This document shows, piece by piece, positions 45,588-57,554 of a stretch of 64,000 nucleotides of DNA. Each line of letters begins with the position of its first letter. Position 1 is the first letter of the stretch. The notes beneath the pieces were generated by a model. That model ran no database searches. It saw only the letters and a program-made list of their open reading frames with translations, and was not told the DNA's origin. A program made the translations under genes and the position numbers. The stretch is from NCBI RefSeq assembly GCF_900230185.1, contig NZ_OCSR01000001.1:310001-374000 (forward strand). The letters run 5' to 3'. The DNA is from Burkholderia sp. OK233. GTDB taxonomy: Bacteria > Pseudomonadota > Gammaproteobacteria > Burkholderiales > Burkholderiaceae.

Positions 45588-46508
45588 ATGACGCGCCCGT
45601 TGAGCTTTCGACATGTCGAGACTATTTATGCCGTACTTATGACCGGCTCGGTGACAGGCGGTGCCGCGCGGTTGTATGTGACCCAACCAGCGGTTAGCAA
45701 TCTGTTGAAAGAAGCGGAGGAACGGCTCGGCTTTCCGCTTTTCGAACGACATGCAGGTCGGCTCGTTCCAACACGAAAGGCAGAACTGATCTTTGCAGAG
45801 ATTGAGCGCTCGTTTACTGGACTCGACGCTGTTAACACGTTCTGCGCTCGCCTCGCGAAACAGGAAATGCGAAGGGTCGTGATCGGATCCACGCCAGCCT
45901 TTGCTAGCACGGCGTTGCCGATCGCGATTCGCATATATCGGGAAAACGTTGACGACGTCCATTTTTCCGTAACGTCCCGTGGATCCGACCATGTTCAGTC
46001 GCTGGTCGCATCGCAAAAGGTAGACATCGGCTTCGGGCTCGAAGAGCCGGCAATTCCCGGGGTAAGCTCCACGCTACTGGCCTCCGAGAGGATGGTCTGC
46101 GTCCTACCCGTGCGACATCCGCTCGCACACAAAAGCGTAATCTCGGCGAGTGATCTCTGTGGCGAACCGATGATTAGCCTCTCGCGTACGGAACGCATTG
46201 ATGACATCGTTGAGGCCGCGTTCGCGGAGGTCGGCGGATCTCCACCCGCGGTTGCGGAGTGCCCTGCGGCAATAACTGCATTGGCAATGGTTGAAGCTGG
46301 AATCGGCTTCGCAATTGTAGGACCATTCTCAGCCTATCTTTATAGGCATGGGACGGTTGTATGCCGCCCGTTCGAGCCGGTAACGAAACTCAACATCTGT
46401 ACGTTTTCTGTGCCGGGTAGGAAGGAAATTCTCGATCACTCTGCCTTTTTGCGGTTGGTCGAAGATGCCGTGAAGCAAATTCACGTATCGATGGCGTCAA
46501 CCCGATAG
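45588..46508 (+). CDS. LysR-family transcriptional regulator
   Basis: 306 aa. Helix-turn-helix at 1-60: LSFRHVETIYAVLMTGSVTG, GAARLYVTQPAVSNLLKEAE, RLGFPLFERHAGRLVPTRKA. Effector domain: VIGSTPAFASTALPIAIRIY, ALAMVEAGIGFAIVGPFSAY. Resembles regulators of opine or amino acid catabolism (NocR/OccR group). The downstream DadA-like dehydrogenase gene, now separated by an IS5 element, is the likeliest target. Confidence 0.9.
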   Translation: MTRPLSFRHVETIYAVLMTGSVTGGAARLYVTQPAVSNLLKEAEERLGFPLFERHAGRLVPTRKAELIFAEIERSFTGLDAVNTFCARLAKQEMRRVVIGSTPAFASTALPIAIRIYRENVDDVHFSVTSRGSDHVQSLVASQKVDIGFGLEEPAIPGVSSTLLASERMVCVLPVRHPLAHKSVISASDLCGEPMISLSRTERIDDIVEAAFAEVGGSPPAVAECPAAITALAMVEAGIGFAIVGPFSAYLYRHGTVVCRPFEPVTKLNICTFSVPGRKEILDHSAFLRLVEDAVKQIHVSMASTR

Positions 46509-46557
46509 CCAATATCGTCCAGTGAACGTTGTGCACAACGTTAGGGCCTGTTGACAA

Positions 46558-46944
46558 TCAGCAGGTCCAGATGAAAGCAGCGGAGAGCGCAACGAATGAT
46601 GAGAATCGTTCGGAGAGCTTGTCGTAGCGGGTAGCCACGCGACGGAATTGTTTGATGCGACAGAAGAACCGTTCGACCAGATTTCGAGAGGCATACAGAT
46701 GTTCATCCAAAGGACGTTGCTCAACACGATTGGCGCGACTGGGGATGACAGCTTGAATGTCCGCCGATTCCAGATGCTGCAGGATCGCGTTCGAATCGTA
46801 GGCTTTGTCGGCAGCCAGACTGACGGGTTTCAACTCGCCCAGCAAAGGCAGGGCCTCCGGACTGTCTCCAGCCTGTCCGCCCGTCAGATGAAAGCGAGCG
46901 AGCATCCCCAAGCCGTCGACCAGAGCGTGAATCTTGGTGCTCAA
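46558..46944 (-). CDS. IS427-type transposase, OrfB (C-terminal part)
   Basis: 128 aa. LSTKIHALVDGLGMLARFHL, SLAADKAYDSNAILQHLES and the terminal block ASRNLVERFFCRIKQFRRVA, TRYDKL, with the second Asp and the Glu of the DDE triad. It overlaps OrfA by 4 bp and lies in another frame; in this group a frameshift joins the two parts. Confidence 0.88.
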   Translation of the reverse strand: MSTKIHALVDGLGMLARFHLTGGQAGDSPEALPLLGELKPVSLAADKAYDSNAILQHLESADIQAVIPSRANRVEQRPLDEHLYASRNLVERFFCRIKQFRRVATRYDKLSERFSSFVALSAAFIWTC

Positions 46945-47324
46945 TCCGCCACGCGAGCGCCCGATTGCCTGTTCGCCTTTTTTTTCGCCGCGCCGGCGGC
47001 ATGCTGGTGGGCACGCACAATCGTACTGTCAATGAAGACTTCCTCAAGATCCGCGTCGCCCGCAAGCTCGGCGAGTACCGTATGCCATATTTGCGCCCGC
47101 GACCATCTGGCAAAGCGTTGGTACACGCTATTCCACGTTCCAAAATCAGGCGGCAAATCGCGCCATGGGCTGCCAGTGCGCGCGATCCATAGCACGGCCT
47201 CAACAAACAGCCGATTGTCTGCTGCGGTCCGACCCGGGTCGGTGGACTTGCCCGGCAGCAAGGGGGCGATCCGCTCGTATTGGTCATCGCTGAGCATCAG
47301 TCTTGGCATCCTGTTTTTCCGCAA
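46941..47324 (-). CDS. IS427-type transposase, OrfA (N-terminal part)
   Basis: 127 aa. MRKNRMPRLMLSDDQYERIA, PLLPGKSTDPGRTAADNRLF, WIARTGSPWRDLPPDFGTWN, VFIDSTIVRAHQHAAGAAKK. The first catalytic Asp is in FIDSTIVRAH. A run of A residues (AAAAAAGGCG) near the end of the frame is a plausible site for programmed frameshifting into OrfB. Confidence 0.9.
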   Translation of the reverse strand: MRKNRMPRLMLSDDQYERIAPLLPGKSTDPGRTAADNRLFVEAVLWIARTGSPWRDLPPDFGTWNSVYQRFARWSRAQIWHTVLAELAGDADLEEVFIDSTIVRAHQHAAGAAKKKANRQSGARVAD

Positions 47325-47393
47325 AAGACAGGATGTAAACAGCTTTCCTCACAAGTTAACAGCCCCCTCGGCGATGATTGTCAACAGGCCCTA

Positions 47394-47486
47394 GGCAGAG
47401 GGTTTTTTAGTTGCCGATTACGGTCCGACCTGTACGGACTCGCTTAACCGTCTGTAGCCGCAATCGCTAACCAAAAACCCTCTGCC
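47394..47486. repeat. 93-nt long-armed hairpin (MITE- or REP-like)
   Basis: The outer 14 bp GGCAGAGGGTTTTT pair perfectly with AAAAACCCTCTGCC; a further about 15 bp inside pair with few mismatches, around a roughly 30-nt loop that has its own small stem (GTCCG/CGGAC). It abuts the IS427 right end. It could be a miniature inverted-repeat element or a strong bidirectional terminator. Confidence 0.6.
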
Positions 47487-48322
47487 GACTAGAACGTGGA
47501 CATAAAAAGAGTCGAGTGCTCTTTCTCGTCGGCCATGCTGGTTGAATGATCTATTAGCGCTCGAGGCGCAAATCGGGATTGTCGACCTCGGGATGCCGCT
47601 CGAAGACTCGCGCGAACGGAAGAACATGCGCGAGATTTCCCTGCAACGATGTCGCGCTGAAACTACTAACGCGGGCCATCCCCCAGGCCCACCAATACAA
47701 CGGAGGCGCTCTGTTTGATTTCACGTCCGCCCGTTCCAACAACGAGATAAAAATCCGACGAAAAGTCAGCCATTAGGCGACACGGTAATCGCGAAGTAGA
47801 GGGTATGCAGTTGCTGAATCCACCGCGGAACATGGGGTAGTCACGCTCCTTCCCATCCGCTCTAGTTATGGCCCATATCGAAAGCTGATTTTCATTTCGT
47901 GCGCGAAATTGAGAAACTATGAACTTCGTTGCGAATGGCTGTCTGCATCTGAAGATTGATCTATTCTAGTGTTCGATCGGCGTCTCATGCGCTTTCAATA
48001 AATGACGATAACGCGTCGATAGCGCGGGCGTGGTGCGCTGGACAGATCCGCATAAAACGTGACAGGAATTCCTTCACGACTCGACACTTGATCGCCATAT
48101 GGCCGACGGCCTCTTCGGGCCAATGGTTCCTAAGGTTGCATATTTCTCACTCGATATGTTGTACAACGTCTAACTTCGGCGCGAGAATGCGCCCCAGACA
48201 GTTAGGCCACGTCATCGACCAGCGATATCGAGCATGTAAACGCAAAGCCTAGGTTAGCGTTCACACGGACCGATTACACCCCTCTATACATATAAGTTGT
48301 CCGAACAAAGTGCATCGAACGT
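47487..48322. other. Region upstream of the DadA-like gene, no supported gene
   Basis: About 835 bp. A minus-strand frame (47554-47742) ends in a protein-like tail (FARVFERHPEVDNPDLRLER) but is too short to assign. The remainder is low in coding signal. Confidence 0.4.
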
Positions 48323-49600
48323 ATGGCTCCTCTCAATCAAGGAACTCAATTGGAAACAAACAGAGATGCTGTAATTGTCATTGGTGCGGGGGTTGTTGGC
48401 TTGGCCACCGCACTTTTTCTCCAGCGTGCGGGAAAGACGGTGACGGTAATCGACCCGTTCCCGCCCGCAGGTGGGTGTTCGTTCGGTAATGCCGGCATGA
48501 TCAGTGCGAACAATGCAGCTCCAATTGCCATGCCCGGTATGCTGAGCCGAGTTCCAAAGTGGTTGCTCGACCCTAACGGCCCATTGGTACTTCGTAAGCG
48601 CTATTTCCTCAAAGTTGCGCCATGGCTAATTAAATGGATCAACGCGGGACGCATCGATCGGGTAATGGAAATCTCGGACGCACTGAGGGCGTTGGCGAAG
48701 GACACGCACGAATACTGGAACGAACTGGTCGGCCCTCAACGCTACATCGAACTAATCCGGCGAAATGGCCAGGTTCACTTGGCCGCAGCCAATGATATGC
48801 CCCCACGAAACGCGCGGGCTGAGCAAGCAATCCGAGAGCGCCACGGAACGTCGGTCGAAACACTTAATGCAGACCAAATCCGTGAAATGTTCCCCGGAAT
48901 AGCCAAGGACATCATACTTGGAGTCATGGTTCCTGGAAACGGATACACCACTAATCCCGCACGTCTCGTAGGATGTATAGGCGAAGCCTTTCTCGCTGAA
49001 GGAGGAAAATTAGTGTCAGAAAAGGCACTTAAGCTTATCCCTAAAGAGAAGGGCATCATGGTAATGACGAATATTTCCAACCGGCATGCGGCAGATGTCG
49101 TAATTGCAGCCGGAGTATTCTCCCATGAATTATTGAAGCCACTCGGCATAAGCGTCCCTCTCGAAGCAGAAAGGGGCTATCACGCGACGCTTCCGAACGC
49201 GAACTTGAATTTACAACATACTCTTACCGTGCGCTCACGTGGGCTCGGAATTACACCAATGGAGGTCGGAGTTCGTATTACGGGTGCAGTAGAGTTTGTC
49301 GATCGCTATGAGCCTCCTACCGAAAGCATAGCGCTGCGATATGTTTCCCAAGCAAAGGCACTCTTCCCCGACCTTACACATGATGAACCAACGATCTGGA
49401 TGGGCATGCGCCCATCCATGCCGGATAGCCTTCCGGTAATTGGCCCTGTGAGCGGTGTTCCTGGTTTGCATCTTGCATTCGGCAACTCCCATTTCGGCAT
49501 GACTAACGGACCCGCAACTGCTCGGATTGCAGCAGATCTCGTACTTGGAGAGAGGAGCCGAATCGACGCGACTCCTTATCGTTTGAATCGCTTTCGCTAG
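48323..49600 (+). CDS. FAD-dependent D-amino acid dehydrogenase (DadA-like)
   Basis: 425 aa DAO-family flavoprotein. FAD motif AVIVIGAGVVGLATALFLQR, then VIDPFPPAGGCSFGNAGMIS, DadA-like LDPNGPLVLRKRYFLKVAPW, NGYTTNPARLVGCIGEAFLA, VVIAAGVFSHELLKPLGI, PLEAERGYHATLPNA, and the C-terminal RPSMPDSLPVIGPVSGVPGL and FGNSHFGMTNGPATARIA. DadA-type enzymes convert D-amino acids to 2-oxo acids at the inner membrane. A LysR regulator of amino acid catabolism type is upstream. Its oxoacid product could feed the decarboxylase module, which is speculative. Confidence 0.87.
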   Translation: MAPLNQGTQLETNRDAVIVIGAGVVGLATALFLQRAGKTVTVIDPFPPAGGCSFGNAGMISANNAAPIAMPGMLSRVPKWLLDPNGPLVLRKRYFLKVAPWLIKWINAGRIDRVMEISDALRALAKDTHEYWNELVGPQRYIELIRRNGQVHLAAANDMPPRNARAEQAIRERHGTSVETLNADQIREMFPGIAKDIILGVMVPGNGYTTNPARLVGCIGEAFLAEGGKLVSEKALKLIPKEKGIMVMTNISNRHAADVVIAAGVFSHELLKPLGISVPLEAERGYHATLPNANLNLQHTLTVRSRGLGITPMEVGVRITGAVEFVDRYEPPTESIALRYVSQAKALFPDLTHDEPTIWMGMRPSMPDSLPVIGPVSGVPGLHLAFGNSHFGMTNGPATARIAADLVLGERSRIDATPYRLNRFR

Positions 49601-50275
49601 AATATACACATGCTTTTGAATGACCCGCATGCTGCCATTTTTCGAGAGCAGAACGGGATCATTTGAACTCTGATGAGCGACGACTGCGGCGGCGAATTCA
49701 AGGGAGGCGCCGCCCCTGCATCAGAACGCCGAATTCGCGCCTCCCAAATTGGGTCGCCTTCGTCAAGGTCCAGAGCGCCGTCGAAGCGGCGTTTGCCCTT
49801 CCACCACGCGAGAGCCCTGCAATGGTTGGTCACGCCCGCCCTCTGTCATCGATGCAACAACTGATGCAAACGCGGATCGAGTGAGTAACGCAATTGAGAC
49901 TCAACGGCTGATCGCCCCTACTCCACTGGACTTTGAGCTGTCGTTGGCGAACTCAATGCTCCGCGCGCTACTCAGCGCCACTGCACGCAGAAATGGCACG
50001 ACAACTACGTTGACAAACACCGGCTTCGACTCTCGCGCGAACTGGCGGCATCGAGACTGTGAGTGCATCAGGAACGCCTATGCTCTCACTGGAAATTCCC
50101 GACCTTTATCCTCACACAAAGCATCAAGGCCTCGTGTGACAACACACGAACGGCCCGCCATACGACCTGCAATTTGCCCGCGACGGCCAACTCCGTTCAG
50201 TCGAGACCAACAACGCGTTCCTGACTTTCGGTGCCTGCTGTCGTGTTAGCCCACAGTTCGCCCCAAGGTAACCGT
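49601..50275. other. Intergenic downstream of the DadA-like gene, no supported gene
   Basis: About 675 bp. A fragmentary frame near 50150-50235 reads GPPYDLQFARDGQLRSVETN, then NAFLTFGACC, which looks like protein but could not be identified. Confidence 0.4.
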
Positions 50276-51178
50276 CTACGCCATGGCCTGATTAATGATG
50301 CCATAGGCACGGAACGGCAAATCGTGCACTGAATCGTCTGTGCACACCGGGGCATTCCGAACCATTTTTACAACCTTGTCGATGTGGGTCATTCCTAGAC
50401 CGCTAAGCCATTCGGTCAGTGCTGCTACCTCAGGCACATCAATACGGACGGGTAGGCCTTTGTACATTGCGAGCCAGTACGCGATCAATGCCTTGGCTCG
50501 CCCGTGGTCGGAGGATTCAAGCGCAACCACCGGACCGATTAAGTGTCCCCACCCGAATTTTCGGGACATTGAGAAACCCAGTAGTTCGCCCTCACTCTCG
50601 AGTACAACACCATCTGCGATCTGCAGCAGCGCCGGCATTACTGCGCTACGATCGAAGCCAGATGTCAGAGACGCTAGCTCAATTAGTTTCGGCAAGTCAT
50701 TTGCTTCAACTTGGCGCAAGCGCTCGCCCTGCCGAAATGCGATGCTCGGAGGTTCCGGGAGCGTCCCTTGATGCTGGTCAAGCCATCCGCATGCGCGAAA
50801 TCCTAGCTTTTCGTAAAGGGGTTGACCCGCAGGCGTTGCGTGTAAGAATACGGCTCTCGTGCCGAGTTCTTCGAGCAGCAGATTCATCAGGTTGCGGCCA
50901 ATTCCTCGACCTTGCTGCTCCGGCGCCACAATCACCATACCGATAGTTGCTCGATCCGCACCAAATTTCCAACCTAGCGCGGTGCCAATCAAACCGCCGC
51001 CCTCCTCGGCGACAAAACCGAGACCTGCGTCGGCGGCAAATTGCCAGTCTTCTAGCCGATGCGGCCATCGTATCGACGTCGACAGTGCGTGAGCAGCACG
51101 AACGTCAGCGGACGTAAATGGTCGGTAAGTGGGCGGCGTCGTAACGTTCGCCTGCTTCGTGACGGGTGATTTAGACAC
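50276..51178 (-). CDS. GNAT acetyltransferase (two-domain, YitH-like)
   Basis: 300 aa. The N-terminal GNAT domain (about 17-140) has the acetyl-CoA motif MVIVAPEQQGRGIGRNLMNL, preceded by FVAEEGGGLIGTALGWKFGA and followed by PAGQPLYEKLGFRACG. The C-terminal half (GVVLESEGELLGFSMSRKFG, HLIGPVVALESSDHGRAKAL, WLSGLGMTHIDKVVKMVR) matches the second domain of YitH-type proteins. Substrate unknown. Single gene on the minus strand beside the group II intron. Confidence 0.87.
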   Translation of the reverse strand: MSKSPVTKQANVTTPPTYRPFTSADVRAAHALSTSIRWPHRLEDWQFAADAGLGFVAEEGGGLIGTALGWKFGADRATIGMVIVAPEQQGRGIGRNLMNLLLEELGTRAVFLHATPAGQPLYEKLGFRACGWLDQHQGTLPEPPSIAFRQGERLRQVEANDLPKLIELASLTSGFDRSAVMPALLQIADGVVLESEGELLGFSMSRKFGWGHLIGPVVALESSDHGRAKALIAYWLAMYKGLPVRIDVPEVAALTEWLSGLGMTHIDKVVKMVRNAPVCTDDSVHDLPFRAYGIINQAMA

Positions 51179-51445
51179 TTTAGGCTCCTGTTTGCGTAGT
51201 CGCCAACAAGTGTTGCAGTCCCATGGCTCTATTCATAGGACAATCTTTTTGTTTTTTCGCTCCGTACCGCTATAGCACACCGCTACGATACGCAAACGCA
51301 CCCGGAACCTCTCAGCAGTTGCAACAGCATGGCGCGCGACAATTGGGAAGTCCGGTCGTGTTGCCTCAAGAAGGCATGTTACCCGACCGATTGTTGTCGT
51401 TTTGCCTTTTTGGGGCGGCTTCAGAAAACGGAATTTAAAGCACGC

Positions 51446-52980
51446 GTGCGACGTGAAGTCGCGCCAGTTATTGTCTCGGCCCGCAAGGGATAGTGAGACT
51501 CGTTGTTCCCTCGACGATAGCCTACCGGGGCGAGCGTGGCTGGTAACGGCTGGGTTCGGAGCCCTCGGGACAATGAAGTCCTTTGCGAGAGAAGAGAACA
51601 CCGTGAGGTGCACTCAACGGCTGCCAGCATCAGGCGGCCAGGACGCTAGGCTGGACAGGATGGTCAACGTAAGTGAACCGCCGTAACCGCCGTTAAAATT
51701 GACAAGCCCAAGATGCTGGCAGGCTTGGACCAAAAGGTATGTGACGGGTTGCTCGATGCGTGCTGCGGGCACAGGGACAGGATGTCACCGGAGGAAAGGC
51801 GGGACCTAAGCTGTCCGTGTAACTGGTGTGGAACACGGTAAGCCCGAATCCTTGCCCTCGTGGCAGGCGAACCGCGAGGAACGCTGATGAGGACGCGGGT
51901 AAAGGATGGTCGAGAAAGCGAACGCCGCCCTGTAATGGGGTGGATAGGGGTTGGGCTGCAAGGCGATATCACCCCACGCGAAAGCGGGCAGACTTCGATC
52001 GGGTCGTTCTTGACGAGATTGTTTGGTGAACCTTTACAGGAGGGGAAGCAAATGACGGCGTATGCAGAACGCGCTGGTGCACCCTCCGGCGACGCGGGAC
52101 ATTGGCATGGTATCAACTGGGCCGGATGTTACCGGGAAGTCAGGAGGCTTCAGGCAAGAATCGTCAAGGCTACAAAGGAAGGCCGCTGGAACAGGGTGAA
52201 AGCCCTGCAATGGTTGCTGACCCACTCGTTCAGCGGCAAAGCTCTCGCCGTCAAACGGGTGACGGAAAACCGAGGCAGGAAAACACCCGGGGTCGATAAG
52301 GTTACATGGTCCTCCCCGGACGCCAAATACCACGCCATCGAAATGCTGCATCGTCGTGGCTACCGGCCGCGGCCGTTGCGTAGAATTCAAATTCCAAAAA
52401 GCAACGGTCGGACAAGAGCACTCGGAATTCCCTGTATGGGCGACAGAGCGATGCAAGCGCTGTATTTGCTCGCCATGGAGCCTGTATCGGAAACGAGTGC
52501 GGACCCACACTCTTATGGGTTTCGCCCGGAAAGATGCACCGCCGACGCGATCGAGCAATGCTTCATTGCACTTGCGACCAAACGCGCTGCGCAGTGGATT
52601 CTAGAAGGCGACATTCAGGCCTGTTTCGACAAAATTTCGCATGACTGGATCATTGCTCACGTCCCGACCGACAGAGAAATGCTTCGGAAATGGCTACAGG
52701 TGGGGTATCTCAAAGATCGACAGTGGTTCCCAACAGAGATGGGTGTACCGCAAGGCGGAATTATTTCGCCTGCGATCGCGAATTGGGTATTGGATGGCTT
52801 GCAGCTTCATCTGGCGATTGCCTTTGGGCCACCAAAGTGGATCGACGGAAGGCAAGTCAGTTCAAAAATAAATTTCGTTCGTTATGCAGATGACTTTATC
52901 GTTACTGGTCCGTCGAAAGAGGTTCTAGAACGGGAAGTCAGACCTATTATTGAACGTTTCATGCAGGAGTATCGCGCGTC
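51446..52980 (+). mobile_element. Group II intron, 3' part cut by IS21
   Basis: The 5' boundary is taken at GTGCGACGTGAAG (51446), the usual GUGYG start. About 600 nt of ribozyme sequence precede the reverse transcriptase start at 52052. The intron ends abruptly at about 52980 in IS21-end repeats, so the end of the ORF and RNA domains V-VI are missing and splicing is impossible in cis. Confidence 0.75.
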
Positions 52981-53014
52981 AATCAAGATGAGAACAGCGC
53001 GTCAATCAGGATGA
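52052..53014 (+). pseudogene. Group II intron reverse transcriptase/maturase (LtrA-like), C-terminally truncated
   Basis: About 310 codons of the RT from ATG 52052 (MTAYAERAGA; AGGAGG upstream). RT blocks: NRGRKTPGVDKVTWSSPDAK, GYRPRPLRRIQIPKSNGRTR, DPHSYGFRPERCTADAIEQC, EGDIQACFDKISHDWII, GVPQGGIISPAIANWVLDGL, and the catalytic FVRYADDFIV. The thumb/maturase (domain X) and HNH parts are missing because IS21 follows; the last dozen residues come from the IS end. RT chemistry residues are intact. Confidence 0.88.
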
Positions 53015-53018
53015 GAAC
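52974..53018. repeat. IS21 left-end tandem repeats
   Basis: Two 22-bp direct repeats, 52974-52995 and 52997-53018, differing at one position (CAATCAAGATGAG versus CAATCAGGATGAG). Multiple terminal repeats of this size are typical transposase-binding sites of IS21 elements. Confidence 0.75.
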
Positions 53019-53047
53019 TGGCGTGGCGGCAGCGGTGGAGGGCGTAG

Positions 53048-54997
<1,950 letters not shown>

Positions 54998-55169
54998 GGG
55001 GTTGTCGTACTTTCCGTGCAAAATCTGGCGCTTTGATCCCGAAAATCCATATTGATCAAGTACTTGCGAAATTGCTGATTGCGCGAAAGCTACCGAGCGG
55101 CCGAGCCTTGCTGCGAGCGGCTCTGCGCGCTGCTACCGCCATATCTTGCACGGAAAGTACGACAACCCC
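54998..55169 (+). repeat. 172-bp miniature inverted-repeat element, right copy
   Basis: Identical base for base, as far as I can read, to 5169-5340 and in the same orientation. The left inner flank is istB; the right flank is AGGTT and the continuing IS110 gene. Confidence 0.92.
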
Positions 55170-55597
55170 AGGTTGCCAGCGAAGTTGAACGGCTGGTGCA
55201 TGCACACCCTCTTTGGCCGGTCCTGACCAGCATGCCGGGAGTCGGCGTCAGGACCGCCGCCAGACTCCTCACGGAAGTCGCCCACAAAGCCTTCGCTTCA
55301 GCTGCGCATCTTGCCGCCTACGCCGGCCTCGCCCCCGTCACCCGACGCTCGGGCTCTTCCATCCGCGGCGAACACCCATCCAGGCGAGGAAACAAAGTGC
55401 TCAAGAGAGCGCTATTCCTCTCGGCCTTTGCTGGCCTGCGAGATCCGATCTCGCGGGACTATTACGCTCGCAAGGTCCAGCAGGGCAAGCGCCACAATCA
55501 AGCGCTCACTGCTCTTGCCAGACGGCGGTGCGACGTGCTGATCGCCATGCTGCGTGACGGCACCTTCTATCAACCAAAATCCGCCCCGAGCGCTTGA
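55170..55597 (+). pseudogene. IS110-family transposase, C-terminal part (right half of split gene)
   Basis: About 142 codons: VASEVERLVHAHPLWPVLTS, MPGVGVRTAARLLTEVAHKA, the transposase_20 Ser motif region AAYAGLAPVTRRSGSSIRGE, RRGNKVLKRALFLSAFAGLR, ALARRRCDVLIAMLRDGTFY. It continues, in frame and without loss, the fragment that stops at 5168. Together they give about two thirds of a transposase; its N-terminus is not present at either site. Confidence 0.88.
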
Positions 55598-55959
55598 CGA
55601 ATCAGATAGGGCCCCCCGGGATGCCTGATGACGCAATACCGCTCCGGTTCTCATGCGTCTCCTCTGCGACCGGTCTCGATCATATGATCGCGCGATTTAT
55701 GCGTGCACTCAACGAGACGAGTAGCGCCACCATGTGCTGCACGAGCGAAACGCAGACGATCGCCAAGGGTATTGCCAGACTTGTGCAATACGAGGGTTTC
55801 AAAGCCGAGATCGATAAATACTCTTTGAAGTACCTCCAAATCTCGCCAGACAAACGCCATGGAAGGGCGTATTTTAAAGCGATTGTTGCCAATCAGAACC
55901 GCTACACGGCGTTCGGGCCGTGAACCCATTGGATGAATCAGCGACTCCAGGTTCCGAAG

Positions 55960-56423
55960 ATCAATCCCGAGTGTTCTCAACGCATCCTTGATCTCGTTCT
56001 GGCAAGTCGAAAGACCCTGTCGACTCACTATGCGCAGGTCGTTCATTACCCGCTTATCGAACAAGGCCAACAAATCGCCCGGGCCTTTGTCAGTGCAAAA
56101 CAAATGCCGTCGAAATTTTCGGGGCGCGTGAAACACATTTCCGTGACAACCTTGATCTGTACGGGCGCAAGTCGGAGCGCGTGATCTCTGACGTCCGCGA
56201 CCTGCAGGGGCCTGCTCGCCTCGATTTCGACCCATTCGCGATGCACCGCAAAAGAGGACGAGAGTAGCGTCCCGTCGGCAGTCACAAAGGTTTCGCGAAA
56301 ACAGGAAATGAATTTGTCCGCCAAATAAATCGGTGACCAACGAACCGCCCCACCACTGCCCAGCATAGGATCGGATAAGAGCCAGCAACCCTCGACTGTT
56401 TCCCTATCAAGCTGTGGTGCCAT
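55960..56423 (-). pseudogene. RES-domain protein, frameshifted
   Basis: From ATG 56423 (MAPQLDRETVEGCWLLSDPM) the frame shows RES features: AVRWSPIYLADKFISCFRET, then WVEIEASRPLQVADVRDHAL. After ENFDGICF the domain continues in another frame as CTDKGPGDLLALFDKR, the usual RES end (DGI...ALFDR). One frameshift therefore breaks it. No Xre partner is visible. The assignment is from pattern only. The 360 bp to its left (55598-55959) hold nothing else I recognise. Confidence 0.5.
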
Positions 56424-56636
56424 GAGGCGTCGTCCTTCTGCAGGGAGCCGCGTCTCGCCCACTGTCCGATATGCCGGTGCAGCCGGGGGACGTAGGATAG
56501 CTATGATTCACCGTGTGACGCGGACTGAGATTACTGCTCACATAAGCGGACCAGCATCATCTTCACAAACAGACAAACAAACAGGCGGGGCGCATTCCAA
56601 TCCACGCGCCCTGCCCTTCACTGCTCCATCACTTCA

Positions 56637-57554
56637 TCAGCCGTTGGCCACTTCGCACTCATCACGCGCTGTCTTGCTCTTGCGGCGCAGTTCTTCCGTG
56701 GTTTCGCCGCCGCCATCCGGCATCCAGCCCGGCGGCTGGATCACGTGATTGATGGCGGTCCAAACGTTCTTCGCCTTCACCACGTCCCGGACTAGCGTCG
56801 CCCAGTGCTCGAACTCGACGACGAACGGATTTCGTGAGGTTGTCGGCGTAACGAGCCCGTAACGGCAGGGTTCGTCGGCGCGTTCCTCGACGTAGGTACC
56901 GAACAGCCGGTCGAAGATAATCAGCACGCCGCCGTAGTTCGCATCCAGATATTCGACATTCGACGCATGGTGCACGCGGTGCGAGGACGGCGTATTGAAC
57001 ACATACTCGAGCCAGCCGAGCTTCGGGATCCACGTGGTATGCAGCCAGAACTGATACATGAGGTTGATGAAGAGCGTCAGCAGAACGACTTCAGGACGCA
57101 CGCCGAGCCACACGAGCGGCGCGAAGAAGATCGTCGAGCCCGACAGCTTGCCCGTCACGCCGAGCCGGTACGCGGTGGAAAGCGTCAACTGGTTCGGCGA
57201 GTGGTGCACGGCATGCGTGGCCCAGAAGAAACGAATACGATGCGACGCGCGGTGATACCAGTAGTAGCAGAATTCCTGGCCGATGAAGAGCGCCAGCACC
57301 ATCAGCGTGCTATTGAGTTCCACCGTGAAGATGCGATGCTCCCAGGCTAGCGCAAACACAGGTGTCGCGAGCGAGAGCGGCAGCAGCGCGAGCAGCTTGC
57401 GCGCGACGACGTCGACGAGCGAAAGCCACACTTCGTGCCACGCAAATGGCGTGGCCGTATTGCGATTTTTCCGGCTGAGCCAGACGGCTTCGACCATCGA
57501 TACGGCAATGACGAAAGCCGTGACGTACAGCGTGAATTTTCCAAGTTGTTCCAT
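56637..57554 (-). CDS. Sterol desaturase/fatty acid hydroxylase family membrane protein
   Basis: 305 aa from ATG 57554 (MEQLGKFTLYVTAFVIAVSM); longer upstream codons look non-coding. Several hydrophobic segments (TLYVTAFVIAVSMVEAV, LNSTLMVLALFIGQEFCYYW, VLLTLFINLMYQFWLHTTWI). The di-iron histidine motifs are present: HRASH (HX3H), HAVHHS (HX2HH) and HRVHHASN. Such enzymes hydroxylate or desaturate lipids at the inner membrane using O2. The C-terminus is hydrophilic (ETTEELRRKSKTARDE). Single gene; substrate unknown. Confidence 0.87.
   Translation of the reverse strand: MEQLGKFTLYVTAFVIAVSMVEAVWLSRKNRNTATPFAWHEVWLSLVDVVARKLLALLPLSLATPVFALAWEHRIFTVELNSTLMVLALFIGQEFCYYWYHRASHRIRFFWATHAVHHSPNQLTLSTAYRLGVTGKLSGSTIFFAPLVWLGVRPEVVLLTLFINLMYQFWLHTTWIPKLGWLEYVFNTPSSHRVHHASNVEYLDANYGGVLIIFDRLFGTYVEERADEPCRYGLVTPTTSRNPFVVEFEHWATLVRDVVKAKNVWTAINHVIQPPGWMPDGGGETTEELRRKSKTARDECEVANG

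Larger units (their letters stand above)
46544..47391 (-). mobile_element. IS5-family (IS427 group) insertion sequence, complete
   Basis: 848 bp bounded by perfect terminal repeats GGGCCTGTTGACAATC and GATTGTCAACAGGCCC. It carries two overlapping minus-strand frames encoding one transposase (see the two CDS entries). TA is present on both flanks. It lies directly beside the hairpin at 47394-47486. Confidence 0.92.

Noticed and set aside
47554..47742. 62-aa minus-strand frame that could be a gene end
   Set aside because: Too short and without any recognisable family; kept only as a note in the intergenic entry.
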